Positions 19,183 to 30,125 of a stretch of 64,000 nt of DNA are shown in pieces. Both the position numbers and the translations under genes were made by a program. The notes under the pieces are model-generated. The model did no database searches. It was given only the letters and a program-made list of their open reading frames with translations, and was not told where the DNA came from. Position 1 is the stretch's first letter, and each line of letters starts with the position of its first letter. The stretch is from Metallosphaera cuprina Ar-4 (GTDB lineage: Archaea; Thermoproteota; Thermoprotei_A; Sulfolobales; Sulfolobaceae): positions 548,001 through 612,000 of the forward strand of contig NC_015435.1 of assembly GCF_000204925.1 (NCBI RefSeq), given 5' to 3'.

Positions 19183-20241
19183 TCATTTCCTATAAGACGG
19201 ACCTACTACGACGCCATGCGGTAAACTTTCGTCAGGTGAAATGAGAGCTCCGAACTTTTCAGTGGATTGTCTCTTAGTTGAGGCAGGATAGCTAGCGGTA
19301 ATTACTGATGCGCCTATCCTAGTTCTGTCTCCTACAATGCTGTGGGTTATGTAAGATTTAGAGCCTATGACAGCGTTAGCTCCTATGAGCGAGTGAGATA
19401 TCTCAGAGTATGCACCTATCACGGCTCCGTGCTCAATTGAGGAGAAATCCCTAATGAGCGAGTAAGAGCCGACGTAAGCGTCTTTACCGACGTAAGCCGG
19501 TCCTTTAATTATTGCGAAGTCCTCTATTACAGCACCATCCTCTACTATCACACCCTTTCCTATAACTGCAGTGCTAGATATTGTTGATTTGTTAGATATT
19601 CTCGACGATTCGGTTTTTAGTAGCTGTTCTATGGCCTGGATTACATCCTCTGGGTAACCTATGTCAATCCAAGGTCCCGTCCAAACGAAGTACTCCGCGT
19701 CCTTAGCTACTTGGTCTAGAAATGAGAGGAAGTCGTTAAAAGGTTTCTTAGGGATCACATACGCTCCGGCTAAGGCTAAAGTTGACCCTTCACTGACAAC
19801 GTGTAGACCCTCGTTTACCTTAACCAGTCCGTACGTGTCCAATCCTGATGACACTGGAACTGTAGAAAAGACCGGGGAGCCCGTTCTGTTAAACGTAACC
19901 ATGAGCTCTCTATAGAACTCAGAAGGCGCTACAATGTCTCCAAAAGCTAGCACAAAGGTGTCATCCATGTTCTCAAGACCGTCCGAAACAGCCCCAGAAA
20001 TCCCTGGAGATCTCTGTTTTATTGTATTCAATTTAATATTCATGTCCTCAACTGCTCGGACTATTTGGTCACCCTTCTCATTAACCACTATCGTAAAGTC
20101 GTTCACACCTACTGACATAAGACCTTCGATTACGTATCTAATTACCGGTTTCCCAACCAAGCTTATTGCCTCCTTTTGAACCTTCTCAGTGTATGGTCTA
20201 AGGCCTTCTCCTTTACCAGCAGCTAAGATTAGAGCCTTCAT
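19183..20241 (-). CDS. Sugar-1-phosphate nucleotidylyltransferase with left-handed beta-helix domain
   Basis: 352 residues. The N-terminal nucleotidyltransferase has MKALILAAGKGEGLRPYT with the activating loop and VGKPVIRYVIEGL, and FVLAFGDIVAP (metal-binding Asp). From residue about 225 hexapeptide repeats (VIGKGVIVEDGAVI, AVIGSKSYITHSIVG) form an acetyltransferase-type beta helix. The S. tokodaii relative ST0452 acts on glucose- and hexosamine-1-phosphates. It overlaps glmS by four bases, so UDP-GlcNAc synthesis is the likely role. Confidence 0.85.
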   Translation of the reverse strand: MKALILAAGKGEGLRPYTEKVQKEAISLVGKPVIRYVIEGLMSVGVNDFTIVVNEKGDQIVRAVEDMNIKLNTIKQRSPGISGAVSDGLENMDDTFVLAFGDIVAPSEFYRELMVTFNRTGSPVFSTVPVSSGLDTYGLVKVNEGLHVVSEGSTLALAGAYVIPKKPFNDFLSFLDQVAKDAEYFVWTGPWIDIGYPEDVIQAIEQLLKTESSRISNKSTISSTAVIGKGVIVEDGAVIEDFAIIKGPAYVGKDAYVGSYSLIRDFSSIEHGAVIGAYSEISHSLIGANAVIGSKSYITHSIVGDRTRIGASVITASYPASTKRQSTEKFGALISPDESLPHGVVVGPSYRK

Positions 20242-22025
20242 CTTACCGTCACCGTTTTAGCCAGGTTTCTGGGCCTATCGGGGTTCGTTCCTCTCTCTTT
20301 AGCTGCATAATAAGCTATGAGTTGGAGAGGGGGAGCTAGAGCCAGAGGAGCAAGCCTCTGGTCACTTACGTTAACTAGTATCTCCTTTACCTCGGTGTCG
20401 CTCTTTATTTCAACTCCTGCGCTAATTACGTAAGCTCTTGCCTTCCTGCTTTCCATCTCCTTCAAGTTGTTCCTTAACTCTTCAACATGTTCTCCCGTGT
20501 TTATGAATATAACTGGAAAGTCCCTCTCAACTAGAGCGATAGGTCCGTGTTTGCTTTCTCCCGCAGGATAGGCTTCGGAGTGAATGTATGCTATCTCCTT
20601 TATCTTCAAAGCTCCTTCCATGGCCATCGGGACCCCTATTCCCTTGCTTAGATAATACACGCTCTGTTTTCTTGAGATCTCGATACCTATCTTCTCGGCG
20701 TAGCCTATAGACTTGGAAAAGCTAGATGATACTACGTTCTCGGCCTCCTTTAGATAATCCAAGTTCTCACCCAACAAAAGAGAGGACATCAAAAGTAAGG
20801 CTCCAACTTGTGAGGTGAAGGTCTTCGTGGCAGCAACTCCGATTTCTGGCCCTGCCCTAGTGTGTAACGAAACGTTACTATACGATGAGATGCTGTTTCC
20901 TAACGTGTTCGTCAGAGATATAATGAAGGAACCTTGGGCTTTGTAATCCTTTAGTGCTAACAATGAATCCATAGTTTCTCCACTCTGACTAATCACTAAA
21001 ACTACGTCATCCTGTCCACTTTTTACGGTATCGTGCTCTGAAGCTATTATTGGGATGACTGTTTTACCTGCCCTTAACAGTCTAGTTGCGAAAATTAGTC
21101 CCGCATGATAACTTGTCCCCGCGGCCACGATCAGAATCCTTCTAGCCTTATCTAAAGCCTTCACCGCCTTTCCCAAATTAGCTGAGTCCTCCATCAGTCC
21201 AGATATGGTGTCTTTAACTGCGCCCCAACTTTCCCTTATCTCCTTTATCATAAAGGACTCATATCCTTGAAGAGATGTAGCAGATTGATCAAACTGCTGG
21301 ATAACTAGCCTTGACATAAGGTTGATCCTTTCCCCTGAGAACTTCTCAGCAAAGAAGGAGTCAGCGCTTATGTAACCTAGCTCATCATCTCCGATCGGTA
21401 TGGTCTTGTTAGTAACGTGAATTAGACTCCAAACGTCGCTGGATATTAGGTTCATCCCGTCTCCGAGTCCTATCACTAGCGGACTATTTCTCTTAGAGAA
21501 GAATATTCTGTTATCACCTTTAATTATGGCTAGGACAGCGTGATCTCCTTGGATGTCATACATAGCGTGTTTGAAAGCGGAAAAATTGTCCATTCCAACC
21601 TTTCTATAGTGTTCAATCAAATGCGCGATTACCTCTGTGTCCGTTTCACTTGAAAATTTATGTCCCTTAGAGAGGAGATCTTCTTTAAGTTCTATAAAGT
21701 TGAGAATAGTTCCGTTGTGTATTACGGCTATTTCACCTGAGCAGTCCAGGTGAGGATGAGCGTTAACGTCACTAGGCTCTCCATGTGTGGCCCAACGAGT
21801 GTGGCCTAGAAATATGTTCCCCCTCATAGAGAGCGGATTTCTGCTCCTCTCGAACTTTTCAACGTTTCCTGTACATTTACGCACCTCTAGGTGAGAGCTA
21901 TCCATGGAGGCCATCCCAACGCTGTCGTAACCTCTATATTCCAAGTTCTTTAACGCTTCAAGCGTTATCTTGGCTAAAGCGGAGTCCCGAAGTTCAATAG
22001 AGGCTACTCCAATAATACCACACAT
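20238..22025 (-). CDS. glmS: Glutamine-fructose-6-phosphate aminotransferase (isomerizing)
   Basis: 595 residues. The N-terminal class II glutaminase starts MCGIIGV with the catalytic Cys2 and has LGHTRWATHGEPSD and HNGTILNF. Two SIS isomerase domains follow (around 280-420 and 440-590) with VAAGTSYHAGLIF, ISQSGETMDSL, GVAATKTFTSQ and the C-terminal NPDRPRNLAKTVTV. It makes glucosamine-6-phosphate for UDP-GlcNAc used in protein glycosylation. It is the first of a two-gene unit with the sugar nucleotidyltransferase. Confidence 0.95.
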   Translation of the reverse strand: MCGIIGVASIELRDSALAKITLEALKNLEYRGYDSVGMASMDSSHLEVRKCTGNVEKFERSRNPLSMRGNIFLGHTRWATHGEPSDVNAHPHLDCSGEIAVIHNGTILNFIELKEDLLSKGHKFSSETDTEVIAHLIEHYRKVGMDNFSAFKHAMYDIQGDHAVLAIIKGDNRIFFSKRNSPLVIGLGDGMNLISSDVWSLIHVTNKTIPIGDDELGYISADSFFAEKFSGERINLMSRLVIQQFDQSATSLQGYESFMIKEIRESWGAVKDTISGLMEDSANLGKAVKALDKARRILIVAAGTSYHAGLIFATRLLRAGKTVIPIIASEHDTVKSGQDDVVLVISQSGETMDSLLALKDYKAQGSFIISLTNTLGNSISSYSNVSLHTRAGPEIGVAATKTFTSQVGALLLMSSLLLGENLDYLKEAENVVSSSFSKSIGYAEKIGIEISRKQSVYYLSKGIGVPMAMEGALKIKEIAYIHSEAYPAGESKHGPIALVERDFPVIFINTGEHVEELRNNLKEMESRKARAYVISAGVEIKSDTEVKEILVNVSDQRLAPLALAPPLQLIAYYAAKERGTNPDRPRNLAKTVTVR

Positions 22026-22042
22026 GAGAGTTGATTAAAGAC

Positions 22043-22993
22043 TTAGCTATTTATTTCCTTTATCGTCACTCCTGTTCTATTTAGTTCAGACTTAACTAAC
22101 TTGAATCCCCTTGATTCTAAAAGGAGTTCAGCTTTAGGCGACTTAAGACAGACAGCTGATCCGCCTCCACCGCCACCACTCATTTTGCATCCAGGGAGGC
22201 CTATGTTCCTAGCAGTGGAAACTAGTTCGTCTAGAATGGGGGAGGTGACTCCTAGAGACATCAAGAGGCCATGGTTTATATACATTAACTGACCTAAAGT
22301 CTCAACGTCCATCTTATCTAGAGCATCTCTAGCGTCTTCCACTACTAGTCCTATTAGCTTTAGGATTTCGTTAAACTCCCTTCCATTCTCTTTCACGGTT
22401 TTCACTCTCCTTAATATTTCAGCAGTTGTAGCGGTTCTCTTTACGTAACCGCTAGCTATTTCAGGCAAGGAGCTCAGTCTCTCTACGTTCTCAGATCCTC
22501 TAGGAAAATATAGTATCCCTCCCAGGGAAGTGGTAAAGGTATCCATCCTACTTCCTAAACCCTGTACCTTTTTCTCCACGTTACGTGATATCTTAGCTAT
22601 CTCCAGGTTAGTGAAATCGTAGCCCAAGAACTTAGAGTATGCCGCTATGACACCCACTATTACAGCAGCACTGGTGCCTAGACCAACCGATGGATCTACT
22701 GAGGACTCTATGTTTATCAGTGCAGGTCTCTTCTCTTCAAAGTAATTCAGCGCCTCAATTACAAACGAGAGAGCTTTACTTATTTGATCGCTCTCCACTC
22801 TCATGTCTTGAAGATTAACCCTTATGTTACCTATGTGAAGGGAAGACGAGGATATTATAGTTCTGTCGCTCTCCTTAACGGTGACCTTCATTGACTCTGA
22901 GATGGCCATAGCTATGGCAGGTTCTCCGTAAACTATCGCGTGTTCACCGAAGAGTGTCAACTTAAGGGGGACTAGGGCCTCAACCGTTCTCAT
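22043..22993 (-). CDS. mvk: Mevalonate kinase
   Basis: 316 residues of the GHMP-kinase family. Motif 1 is VPLKLTLFGEHAIVYGEPAI near residue 8, the ATP-binding motif 2 is SVGLGTSAAVIVGV near 103, and motif 3 is GCKMSGGGGGGSAVCL near 280. It phosphorylates mevalonate for isoprenoid lipid synthesis. It overlaps the ThrRS editing gene by 14 bases on the same strand. The later pathway kinase and decarboxylase lie at 46.7-48.6 kb. Confidence 0.92.
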   Translation of the reverse strand: MRTVEALVPLKLTLFGEHAIVYGEPAIAMAISESMKVTVKESDRTIISSSSLHIGNIRVNLQDMRVESDQISKALSFVIEALNYFEEKRPALINIESSVDPSVGLGTSAAVIVGVIAAYSKFLGYDFTNLEIAKISRNVEKKVQGLGSRMDTFTTSLGGILYFPRGSENVERLSSLPEIASGYVKRTATTAEILRRVKTVKENGREFNEILKLIGLVVEDARDALDKMDVETLGQLMYINHGLLMSLGVTSPILDELVSTARNIGLPGCKMSGGGGGGSAVCLKSPKAELLLESRGFKLVKSELNRTGVTIKEINS

Positions 22994-24140
22994 AAACTCC
23001 TTTCAACTCCTTCATACTCAAAGGTAAATTTGAAGGTAACATCAGATCGTCAGCCTCTCTTACAACCTTCTCTAATTCCTCTACCGTCATTGGTTTTTGT
23101 TCTGATCCATCTCTCACCTTCACCGTTAGATTTTTTGTCTGAAGCTCTCTTTCTCCAACTATGGCAACGTAAGGTATCCAGTCCATTCCTGCTCTTCTTA
23201 TCTTCTTACCTATCCCCTCATCGAGGTCATCAACTTGAACCCTTATCCCTCTCTCCTTTAGTGAAAGAGAGAACTTATCAACTTCTTCGCTCTCCGTCAA
23301 CTTCAGGACTCTAACATGAATAGGGGAGAGCCAAAGGGGAAGACTCGGAGTCTGCTTCTCCTTAGAGGTTAAGAGAAGATAATACAGAAGTGAGCCCAAG
23401 TTTATCTTAATGGAGCCGTTCTCCCTTTTCCATATCCAATATCTATTCTCAGAATCGCTAAAATCTGAAGGATAGTTTAGTTGCCCGTCCCCCCGATAAG
23501 TTGCTATCATCACTGGGTTCTCGTTCACGCAAGGAAGCTCTCTTCCCTCGGGTTTCGTAAACTCTAAGTTTATGTAACCCGTAACGTTAACTTCTCCATA
23601 GACTACTCCTATAGCTTTAAGGTCCCTCTTTACCCTCTCTATCACCGCTTTCCTCATAAACGCCCAGCCTGGAGGGAAGGATCTAAACTTCAGGCAGACT
23701 TCCATCTCCTTAGACTTTCGATACTCTATTGACTTGTTTATCCTTCTAGAGAGTTCGCTCAAAGGATGACCGTAACAACTTAATGAGAACGCTTTGTACC
23801 AGCCGAAAGGAGCTTTAACTACCTTAATGTTTTTCTCTTTGAGTTTTTGAACCATCTCGTCTAGTATTTTTATAGCCTCTGTCGGCTCGGCTAAGTTTGA
23901 TGACAAGTGGGCGTAAGGGTATATTACTACGTTATCTGGCTTTGTTTTTAGGGCTACATCAATGATGTTAGAAATAGCCTTCTCAACAATTTCGTTATCG
24001 TCTCCTCTTTCAACTGTGGTGAAAGTTGCTAAGGTGTTTTCTGCGGAAAACGACTTAGGATCAGGATCCTCTGCTCTCTCAATAGCTTTCTCCTTCACTT
24101 CAAACGAGAACTTTGAGGAGTGTATGAATAACAGTATCAT
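22980..24140 (-). CDS. ThrRS trans-editing protein (ThrRS-ed)
   Basis: 386 residues. The N-terminal 140 residues are the archaeal ThrRS editing domain ([33 protein letters not shown]), related to D-aminoacyl-tRNA deacylase. The C-terminal 110 residues are an anticodon-binding domain ([13 protein letters not shown] through [11 protein letters not shown]-like sequence). Between them is a remnant of the class II catalytic core without functional motifs 2 and 3. In Sulfolobales this free protein hydrolyses Ser-tRNA(Thr) made by the separate catalytic ThrRS, found here at 38622-40247. It overlaps the neighbouring genes by 14 and 4 bases. Confidence 0.9.
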   Translation of the reverse strand: MILLFIHSSKFSFEVKEKAIERAEDPDPKSFSAENTLATFTTVERGDDNEIVEKAISNIIDVALKTKPDNVVIYPYAHLSSNLAEPTEAIKILDEMVQKLKEKNIKVVKAPFGWYKAFSLSCYGHPLSELSRRINKSIEYRKSKEMEVCLKFRSFPPGWAFMRKAVIERVKRDLKAIGVVYGEVNVTGYINLEFTKPEGRELPCVNENPVMIATYRGDGQLNYPSDFSDSENRYWIWKRENGSIKINLGSLLYYLLLTSKEKQTPSLPLWLSPIHVRVLKLTESEEVDKFSLSLKERGIRVQVDDLDEGIGKKIRRAGMDWIPYVAIVGERELQTKNLTVKVRDGSEQKPMTVEELEKVVREADDLMLPSNLPLSMKELKGVYENG

Positions 24141-25402
24141 ATCTTTATCTCTTGTCCATTCTCCGGTACTAAAACCTCTACTCCCAGTTTCTCCTTAACG
24201 TAATCAGAGAAAGCTTGAGCGTTATCAGGTGAAGCGTGGACGACAACAATCTTTTCTAGGCATTCAGAAGTCTTCACTATGTCCAAGAGCTGGTTCTTAC
24301 CAGCGTGACTCGAAAAGTCGAACATTTGTAACCTAGCTTTCAATAATGGCGACGATTCATCAAATTTCCCAAGCTCCAGTAATTTCCTCCCCGGTGTGTT
24401 CTCAGCCTGGTAACTGACTAAGAAAATCGCATTTTTGGAGTTGTCAGACAATTTCTTAAAGTAGTATACGGCCGGTCCTCCCTTAAGCATCCCCGCGCTA
24501 GCTACTATTACGCCGTTGCTTTTGTAAGCCTTTCTTCTGTCCTCCCATCCCCTAACGTAAGTGAACTCCTCATAGGCTTTCCTTAGGGCTTCCTTATCGT
24601 TAATGTATTGGCTGTTGTCTATCATTATTTCCATGATAGTTCTGGCCAAACCGTCGTAATAGACAGGATACGGAATGTTCCTTTCAGCTAGAACTGACAG
24701 TATTTCCTGACTTCTGGATAGGCTGAACGCCGGAACGAGTATCGTACCTCCTCCCTCAAGGGTCTCAATCACTGAAGTGTAGAACTCGTCCTCTACGTTC
24801 TTTCTGGCAGGGTGATTGAACTTACCGTAAGTGGCCTCAGTAATTATTACCTTAGATTTTCTCATTATATCTAATTCGGCAGGCTTCACTAGCTTGGCCA
24901 TTGCCACGTTTATGTCGCCAGTATACGCGACGTCCCCCTTTTCGGTTTTAACCACAGTTATGGCACTTCCAGGAATGTGACCTGCGCTAGACGTGGTTAC
25001 AGAGAACGATCCGATTTCTATTTCCTCCTTATAATTAAAAGTCTTGAAGTTATCCATACTCTTCTTCACTTCAACCCATTCGTAAGGAACTTTAGGTCCT
25101 GAGAGTTTGATGAAGTCCTTAAGCATTAGTTCAGTTATGTATTTGGAAATCCCTGTGCCGTAGATCGGTTTGGTTGAGGAAATCTGATAAATAGGTAGCG
25201 CTCCCACGTGATCTAAATGAGCGTGTGAAACCACAAATCCACTGACCTTAGACGGAACCTCCTGAAGGGGGAAGTTAGGTTCGTCTTTCTGATTGAAGTT
25301 CACACCATAATCAAGGATAACGCTCTCATTAGAGTTCGATACTTCTATTCCAGCTCTACCTACCTCATTGCCTCCACCAAGAATCTTTATACTGTATTCC
25401 AT
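24137..25402 (-). CDS. Beta-CASP metallo-beta-lactamase RNase (aCPSF2/RNase J-like)
   Basis: 421 residues from the ATG at 25402 ([18 protein letters not shown]). Metallo-beta-lactamase motifs: DYG in motif 1, [12 protein letters not shown] in motif 2, SAGHIPGS in motif 3 and YTGDINVA in motif 4. The beta-CASP region carries the late Asp/His ([20 protein letters not shown]). No N-terminal KH domains, so it is aCPSF2-like rather than aCPSF1. It processes or degrades RNA. An in-frame start 150 bases upstream would overlap the divergent NAC gene and is rejected. Confidence 0.88.
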   Translation of the reverse strand: MEYSIKILGGGNEVGRAGIEVSNSNESVILDYGVNFNQKDEPNFPLQEVPSKVSGFVVSHAHLDHVGALPIYQISSTKPIYGTGISKYITELMLKDFIKLSGPKVPYEWVEVKKSMDNFKTFNYKEEIEIGSFSVTTSSAGHIPGSAITVVKTEKGDVAYTGDINVAMAKLVKPAELDIMRKSKVIITEATYGKFNHPARKNVEDEFYTSVIETLEGGGTILVPAFSLSRSQEILSVLAERNIPYPVYYDGLARTIMEIMIDNSQYINDKEALRKAYEEFTYVRGWEDRRKAYKSNGVIVASAGMLKGGPAVYYFKKLSDNSKNAIFLVSYQAENTPGRKLLELGKFDESSPLLKARLQMFDFSSHAGKNQLLDIVKTSECLEKIVVVHASPDNAQAFSDYVKEKLGVEVLVPENGQEIKI

Positions 25403-25460
25403 CTCTCTTAACAATTTCCAACCGCAAATATTAAGTTTGAGTAATAGTACAAAATATCTA

Positions 25461-25808
25461 ATGAAGGTCAATCCTAAGGATCTTAAGAAATTAGAAAAGA
25501 TGGGCATAAAAACACAAAACATAGACGCATTAAGGGTAATAATTGAAACCAAAGATGAGACAATAGTTATCGAGTCACCGATGGTGACTAAGGCTAACGT
25601 AATGGGTCAGGAGGCCATAACTATAATCGGGGGAACTACAAAGATCGAAGCTAAGGCAGAACCGAAGCTGGAAATAAACGAGGAAGACGTAAGGTTCGTT
25701 ATGGAACAGACCGGAAAGTCGGAAGAGCAGGTTAGAGAGGCTCTTAAGAAATCTAATGGTGACATAGCTAAAGCTATTTTAAGCTTGACTGAAGGGCAAG
25801 CTTCTTGA
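25461..25808 (+). CDS. nac: Nascent polypeptide-associated complex protein (NAC alpha)
   Basis: 115 residues from ATG 25461 ([17 protein letters not shown]). The NAC beta-barrel domain is at residues 20-60 ([20 protein letters not shown]), and a UBA domain is at the C-terminus ([20 protein letters not shown] and [16 protein letters not shown]). It binds nascent chains at the ribosomal exit. It is divergent from aCPSF2 across a 58-base gap with the TATA-like element TTAAGT/AATATC, and its 3' end overlaps the HTH regulator gene by 35 bases on the opposite strand. Confidence 0.92.
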   Translation: MKVNPKDLKKLEKMGIKTQNIDALRVIIETKDETIVIESPMVTKANVMGQEAITIIGGTTKIEAKAEPKLEINEEDVRFVMEQTGKSEEQVREALKKSNGDIAKAILSLTEGQAS

Positions 25809-26502
25809 GCCCTTCAATTAAGTCTTCTTCTGTCCTTTTTGTGGACACAATCACGTTTATACCCTCCATGTTAGCTATGTATATTGAAAGGGGGTCCATC
25901 TTAAGCGGCCTGTGTAGGATGACTAGTCTAGGTCTCATAGGGGCTATCTTAAGCGCTATCATTGGAGATCTTCCGCTTGAAACTTTAGTAAATACTAAAA
26001 TCTTATTCAATGTTATAGAGAGAAACTGATAAAATTCCATTCCACTGAGCGAGATAATGGTTTTTGGACTGTCGGTGACTACATATCCGTAGAACTGCGC
26101 GTTAGTTAGGTTAGCCATCACTGGTATCCCATCAACTGCCATTATCACTTCCTGAAAGGAAACAGGTCTAACGAAGTCCGACATGTCCATAATGAAGGGG
26201 AAGTTAAGTGAGAAGAGTTTACCTAGCTCGTTTACAATTTTGAAACCCCTTTTTGAGTCAGCCTCTATCAGGGCCTCTATGTATTTTCTAACCATTAGGC
26301 TTCCAGGTTGTCTCCTATTTCTTTCGTAATCGGCAATAACTGATTGGGATATCCTCAATATTCTAGATAGCTCAGATTGAGAAACTCCAAACGTCTCGCG
26401 CCACTTCCTCATCGCTAGCCCAGGGTTTCTGCTCCACACTATGTCTCCTGCAATTCTTTTAGCTACGCTTTCAACGATGTAGTCGGTTGCCATTGAAAGC
26501 AT
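25774..26502 (-). CDS. Helix-turn-helix transcription regulator (XRE-type N-terminus)
   Basis: 242 residues (a second possible start, MATDYIVES, is three codons in). The XRE-like HTH spans residues about 28-65 ([35 protein letters not shown]). The C-terminal 150 residues form an alpha/beta domain of unknown ligand ([19 protein letters not shown] type segment with [12 protein letters not shown]), as in the archaeal COG1709 group. Target unknown. It converges with nac and is divergent from tRNA-Pro. Confidence 0.75.
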   Translation of the reverse strand: MLSMATDYIVESVAKRIAGDIVWSRNPGLAMRKWRETFGVSQSELSRILRISQSVIADYERNRRQPGSLMVRKYIEALIEADSKRGFKIVNELGKLFSLNFPFIMDMSDFVRPVSFQEVIMAVDGIPVMANLTNAQFYGYVVTDSPKTIISLSGMEFYQFLSITLNKILVFTKVSSGRSPMIALKIAPMRPRLVILHRPLKMDPLSIYIANMEGINVIVSTKRTEEDLIEGLKKLALQSSLK

Positions 26503-26537
26503 TTATAAATAATCATATTATAATTTAAGTTGACAAA

Positions 26538-26613
<76 letters not shown>

Positions 26614-26887
26614 TTGTTTGTTCTCACGAATTGAAACGCTGGTTTATATAATTAAATTTATTAATATTAAAGAATATCTTAATTTAGTTATCTATTTCTA
26701 GCTTTTATATTTTTATAAACTAATGTGTGAATTCTAGCGACACCTGTGTTCACGACGGTTCTCATGGCTTTAATTTATCACGTGAATACACTAATCTATT
26801 ATAACAAGATAATGTAAATATTAACAATTATTATATATAAAAATATTATCGATATTTGTACTTATTAGTTTATACGAGAAGTTCATA
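26614..26887. promoter_or_regulatory. AT-rich leader region upstream of iorA
   Basis: 274 bases without a credible gene. It is strongly AT-rich with TATATATAAAAATATTA around 26830-26846, the likely TATA box for iorA about 45 bases before the GTG at 26888. A weak interrupted inverted repeat GTGTTCACG / CGTGAATACAC lies at about 26747-26790. No other feature seen. Confidence 0.35.
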
Positions 26888-28714
26888 GTGATTAACATGC
26901 AAGTTTCTTTGGGACGATTAATGATAGGGAACGAAGCCATAGCTTATGGAGCTTTGGCCTCAGGCGTCTCGGTGGCGGCAGGTTATCCTGGAACCCCATC
27001 AACGGAGATAATAGAAACGTTGTTGAGGTTTAAGGATATCTATGCTGAGTGGAGCTCGAATGAGAAGGTAGCTTTTGAGACTGCGTTCGGCGCGTCAATG
27101 ATGGGCGCTAGGGCGCTCGTTACTATGAAACACGTTGGGATGAACGTGGCATCGGACTCTATAATGTCCTCTTCCTATAGCGGGGTTAATGGAGCTCTAG
27201 TAATAGTCTCGGCGTCAGATCCAGGAATGTGGTCCTCTCAAAGCGAACAGGACACCAGGCATTACGGTTTGATGGGTATGATACCTGTTATCGAGCCTCA
27301 CGATCCTCAGTCGGCTCACGACCTTACGGTCGAAGCCTTCTCGTTGAGCCACAAGGTCGGGCATCCTGTAATACTCCTGACAAACACTAGGATAAGCCAC
27401 GTTAGGGCACAGGTGAACCTTATCCCTTTTCAAAAACCTGTATATGGAAGTTTAACTAAGAACCCGTTCAAGTTCTCACTAGTTCCTGAGGTTTCAAGAA
27501 AGGATAGGGAGGAGCAGCTAAGGAGATGGGAAAGGATAAAGGGAGAGGTTAACCGCATGGTAGAATCTAAAGGAGAGGGCAAGGTAGCTATAGTAGGAGT
27601 TGGAATTTCCTTTGCATACGCAAAGGAGGTCGTTGAGAGTTTAGGCTTAGATAACGTTAAGCTCATCAAGGTCTCTTGTTCAGTTCCCTTACCCGAAAGG
27701 ATAAAGGACATGTTAAATGACGTTGAGCAGGTCTTAGTGTTGGAGGAGTTAGATCCTATAGTTGAGACCCAGCTGAAGAGCTTAATAGTGGACGAAGGGA
27801 TGTCCTTGAAGGTCAAAGGAAAGAGCCTTACAGGTTACACAGGTGAGATGACATATGAGAGAGCCTATGAAGCTATATCTAAGTTCCTAGGACTAGAGCC
27901 AGGGCTTAGGTTAAACGAATCCCCAGATCTGAACGTACCTTCAAGGCCTCCGGCTATGTGTCCCGGCTGTCCACACAGATCAAGTTTCTTCTTCCTAAAG
28001 AAGGGTCTAACCTTGGGTGGACTTAACAACGTTTTCTTTTCTGGAGACATCGGTTGCTACTCCCTTGGAGTCCTTCCTCCTTTCAATGAGCAAGACAGTC
28101 TGATCTCAATGGGTAGCAGTTTGGGTATAGCTAACGGAGTGTACAGGTCTACTAAGTCAATTCCTGTTGCGATAATTGGAGATTCAACGTTTTTCCACAC
28201 GGGCCTCCCTGCTCTAGCTAACGCAGTATACAATAAATTACCAGTCCTTGTGTTAGTGTTGGATAATAGATCCACGGCTATGACCGGACAACAACCAAGT
28301 CCATCTACATCCATTGAAATAGAGTCCGCTGCTAAAGGGTTAGGAGTTAAGTACGTTGACGTTGGAGATCCTTTCGATCCAAGTTTCTCCAAGGTTGTGG
28401 CTAGAGCTGTTGAGTGGGTGAAGAAGAACTTGAGTCCTGCCGTTGTAGTAGCTAAAAGAGCTTGCGCGCTTGAGGTGTTGGATAAGGTGAAGCCTACGCA
28501 AGTTGCTGTCGTAGATAGCGAAAGGTGTACAGGATGCACCATATGTTACGACCACTTCACATGTCCAGCCATCTTGAAACTGGAGAACAAGAAAGCCGTG
28601 ATAAATCAAAACGAGTGTATAGGTTGCGGAGCTTGCGTTCCTGTCTGTCCATATAAGGCAATCACGTTAGAAGGCGAAAAACCAGAGGGATGGGATGAGG
28701 CGTGGAGAAACTAA
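26888..28714 (+). CDS. iorA: Indolepyruvate ferredoxin oxidoreductase, alpha subunit
   Basis: 608 residues from GTG 26888 (ATG 26897 is a near alternative). The N-terminal pyrimidine-type domain has [15 protein letters not shown]. The TPP-binding region has [26 protein letters not shown] and [15 protein letters not shown]. Two 4Fe-4S motifs close the protein: [13 protein letters not shown] near 547 and [15 protein letters not shown] near 577. With IorB it oxidises aryl pyruvates from aromatic amino acids to acyl-CoA with ferredoxin. It overlaps iorB by 13 bases. Confidence 0.93.
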   Translation: MINMQVSLGRLMIGNEAIAYGALASGVSVAAGYPGTPSTEIIETLLRFKDIYAEWSSNEKVAFETAFGASMMGARALVTMKHVGMNVASDSIMSSSYSGVNGALVIVSASDPGMWSSQSEQDTRHYGLMGMIPVIEPHDPQSAHDLTVEAFSLSHKVGHPVILLTNTRISHVRAQVNLIPFQKPVYGSLTKNPFKFSLVPEVSRKDREEQLRRWERIKGEVNRMVESKGEGKVAIVGVGISFAYAKEVVESLGLDNVKLIKVSCSVPLPERIKDMLNDVEQVLVLEELDPIVETQLKSLIVDEGMSLKVKGKSLTGYTGEMTYERAYEAISKFLGLEPGLRLNESPDLNVPSRPPAMCPGCPHRSSFFFLKKGLTLGGLNNVFFSGDIGCYSLGVLPPFNEQDSLISMGSSLGIANGVYRSTKSIPVAIIGDSTFFHTGLPALANAVYNKLPVLVLVLDNRSTAMTGQQPSPSTSIEIESAAKGLGVKYVDVGDPFDPSFSKVVARAVEWVKKNLSPAVVVAKRACALEVLDKVKPTQVAVVDSERCTGCTICYDHFTCPAILKLENKKAVINQNECIGCGACVPVCPYKAITLEGEKPEGWDEAWRN

Positions 28715-29265
28715 ACATCTTGATAGCTGGAATAGGTGGACAGGGAGTGGTGACGACAGGGCGGATGATCGCTGAGGTCTTCAACCTTAAGGGGTACAAA
28801 GTGTTCGAGGCGGAGACGCACGGACTAGCACAAAGAGGAGGAGCCGTGAACGTGCACGTCAGGATAGGAGACGTGAATACTCCCCTTATTCCAATGGGTA
28901 AAGCGGATATACTCATATCGCTTGAGGCTACAGAGGCATTGAGGAACATACAGTTCCTTTCAAAGGAGGCCAAGATCTTCCTCAACACCTTTACAAAACC
29001 TGCTTCCTTACCTAATGTAAAAGCTGTTCAAGTTTCTGAAGTCGTTGAGAGGTTAAGGAATTGGCAAGTTTTTCAAGTGGATTGTGAGAAGATCCATGGA
29101 AAATGTAATAGTGTAATGCTAGGTTGCCTTTATCAGGCAAGCTTAAAGCAGTACGTAGAAGTTAAAGACTTCCTCAGCGTGATGAAAGACGAAACGAATA
29201 GAAACTCGTTCTTATCTGGGCTGAAGTACTTTAGCCAAGCGTATGAGCAAGAAGTTAGAGTTTAA
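28702..29265 (+). CDS. iorB: Indolepyruvate ferredoxin oxidoreductase, beta subunit
   Basis: 187 residues, GTG start inside the end of iorA. It shows the gamma-domain of 2-oxoacid oxidoreductases: [40 protein letters not shown] and [20 protein letters not shown]. It pairs with IorA to complete the enzyme. Its 3' end overlaps the cobalamin adenosyltransferase gene by 23 bases, so the three genes form one transcription unit. Confidence 0.93.
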   Translation: MEKLNILIAGIGGQGVVTTGRMIAEVFNLKGYKVFEAETHGLAQRGGAVNVHVRIGDVNTPLIPMGKADILISLEATEALRNIQFLSKEAKIFLNTFTKPASLPNVKAVQVSEVVERLRNWQVFQVDCEKIHGKCNSVMLGCLYQASLKQYVEVKDFLSVMKDETNRNSFLSGLKYFSQAYEQEVRV

Positions 29266-29854
29266 GACCTTTCGGGCAATCAAAAAACGCTTTTATGTTA
29301 GCAAGCCTCATAATGATTTGGTTAGGAGGGTGTCCGGAAAGTGGTATACAGGTAAGGGAGATGCTGGGACTACTAACTTACCTTCTGTTGGAAAGGTTTG
29401 GAAGGACGATAGCGTCATTGAGGCTTTAGGTAACCTGGACGAGTTGAATTCTGTCCTAGGAGTTATAACTTCACTTTATCCTCCAATAAAGGAAGAAATC
29501 CAAAACTTACAGCGCGATATCTTTGAGATATCCTCAGAAATTGCGGGGTTTGAGATGGGATTTTCAAGGGAGAAGATAGAAAGGTTAGAGGAGAAGATTG
29601 AAATTTACGGTAGTCAATTAGAGACCCTAAAGAACTTCGTCCTACCGGGGGGACACGAAGCTTCATCCTTTCTTCATTTAGCTAGATCTATATGCAGAAG
29701 GACTGAAAGAAGTGTGGTGAGTCTACTAAAATTAAATTTAGCCCGTGATGTTCACGTTACCTATTTGAATAGGTTGTCAAGTTTACTTTTCGTATTAGCT
29801 CTCTACGTTAACAAGATGAGCGGAAACCCAGACGTGATATGGAAGGCAAAATAA
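29243..29854 (+). CDS. ATP:cob(I)alamin adenosyltransferase, PduO type
   Basis: 203 residues with the PduO-type motifs: [13 protein letters not shown] (ATP site, near residue 35), [13 protein letters not shown] (near 62), [25 protein letters not shown] (in two blocks near 133-155) and [13 protein letters not shown]. It makes adenosylcobalamin. The N-terminus before the YTGKG motif is 34 residues, longer than usual, so the true start may be internal. It is third in the iorAB transcript and converges with a small minus-strand gene, two bases apart. Confidence 0.9.
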   Translation: MSKKLEFKTFRAIKKRFYVSKPHNDLVRRVSGKWYTGKGDAGTTNLPSVGKVWKDDSVIEALGNLDELNSVLGVITSLYPPIKEEIQNLQRDIFEISSEIAGFEMGFSREKIERLEEKIEIYGSQLETLKNFVLPGGHEASSFLHLARSICRRTERSVVSLLKLNLARDVHVTYLNRLSSLLFVLALYVNKMSGNPDVIWKAK

Positions 29855-29855
29855 A

Positions 29856-30125
29856 TTACGTTGAGGTAAGTGATGGAATGACTATCAATACCTCAAAGTT
29901 CTCCTTTTCTAACTTTTTCAACTCCTTTATCAAGCTTTTCTTTTTTTCAAGCCTTATAATGAGGGGTTTCATCGTGTCCAGATCGGTTGTCTTTATGTAC
30001 TCCACGAACTTGCACCGACTTAACGGGATTATGATTATGTCAGCAGAGCTCGACTTCAATATCAGGTTAATGTTCATTTTCTGTTCCATTGATGAGGCCT
30101 TCCTCCAATTGACTAACTTGACCAT
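29856..30125 (-). CDS. Small hypothetical protein, Lys/Glu-rich C-terminus
   Basis: 89 residues, not recognised. The first half is hydrophobic-alternating (MNINLILKSSSADIIIIPLS) and the second half is a charged helix with LEKKKSLIKELKKLEKENFE, ending in a short strand FEVLIVIPSL. A second Met at residue 13 could be the start. An overlapping plus-strand frame exists over the same bases, but its composition (poly-Phe, poly-Ser) marks it as the shadow. Compact convergent position next to the adenosyltransferase suggests a real gene. Confidence 0.45.
   Translation of the reverse strand: MVKLVNWRKASSMEQKMNINLILKSSSADIIIIPLSRCKFVEYIKTTDLDTMKPLIIRLEKKKSLIKELKKLEKENFEVLIVIPSLTST

Noticed and set aside
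26747-26790. Inverted repeat GTGTTCACG / CGTGAATACAC upstream of iorA as an operator
   Set aside because: Imperfect, with a two-base insertion, and far from the likely TATA box; not stronger than chance in AT-rich DNA.
28057-28542. Long antisense frame inside iorA
   Set aside because: iorA is fully supported by family motifs across this region; the antisense frame has no recognisable features.
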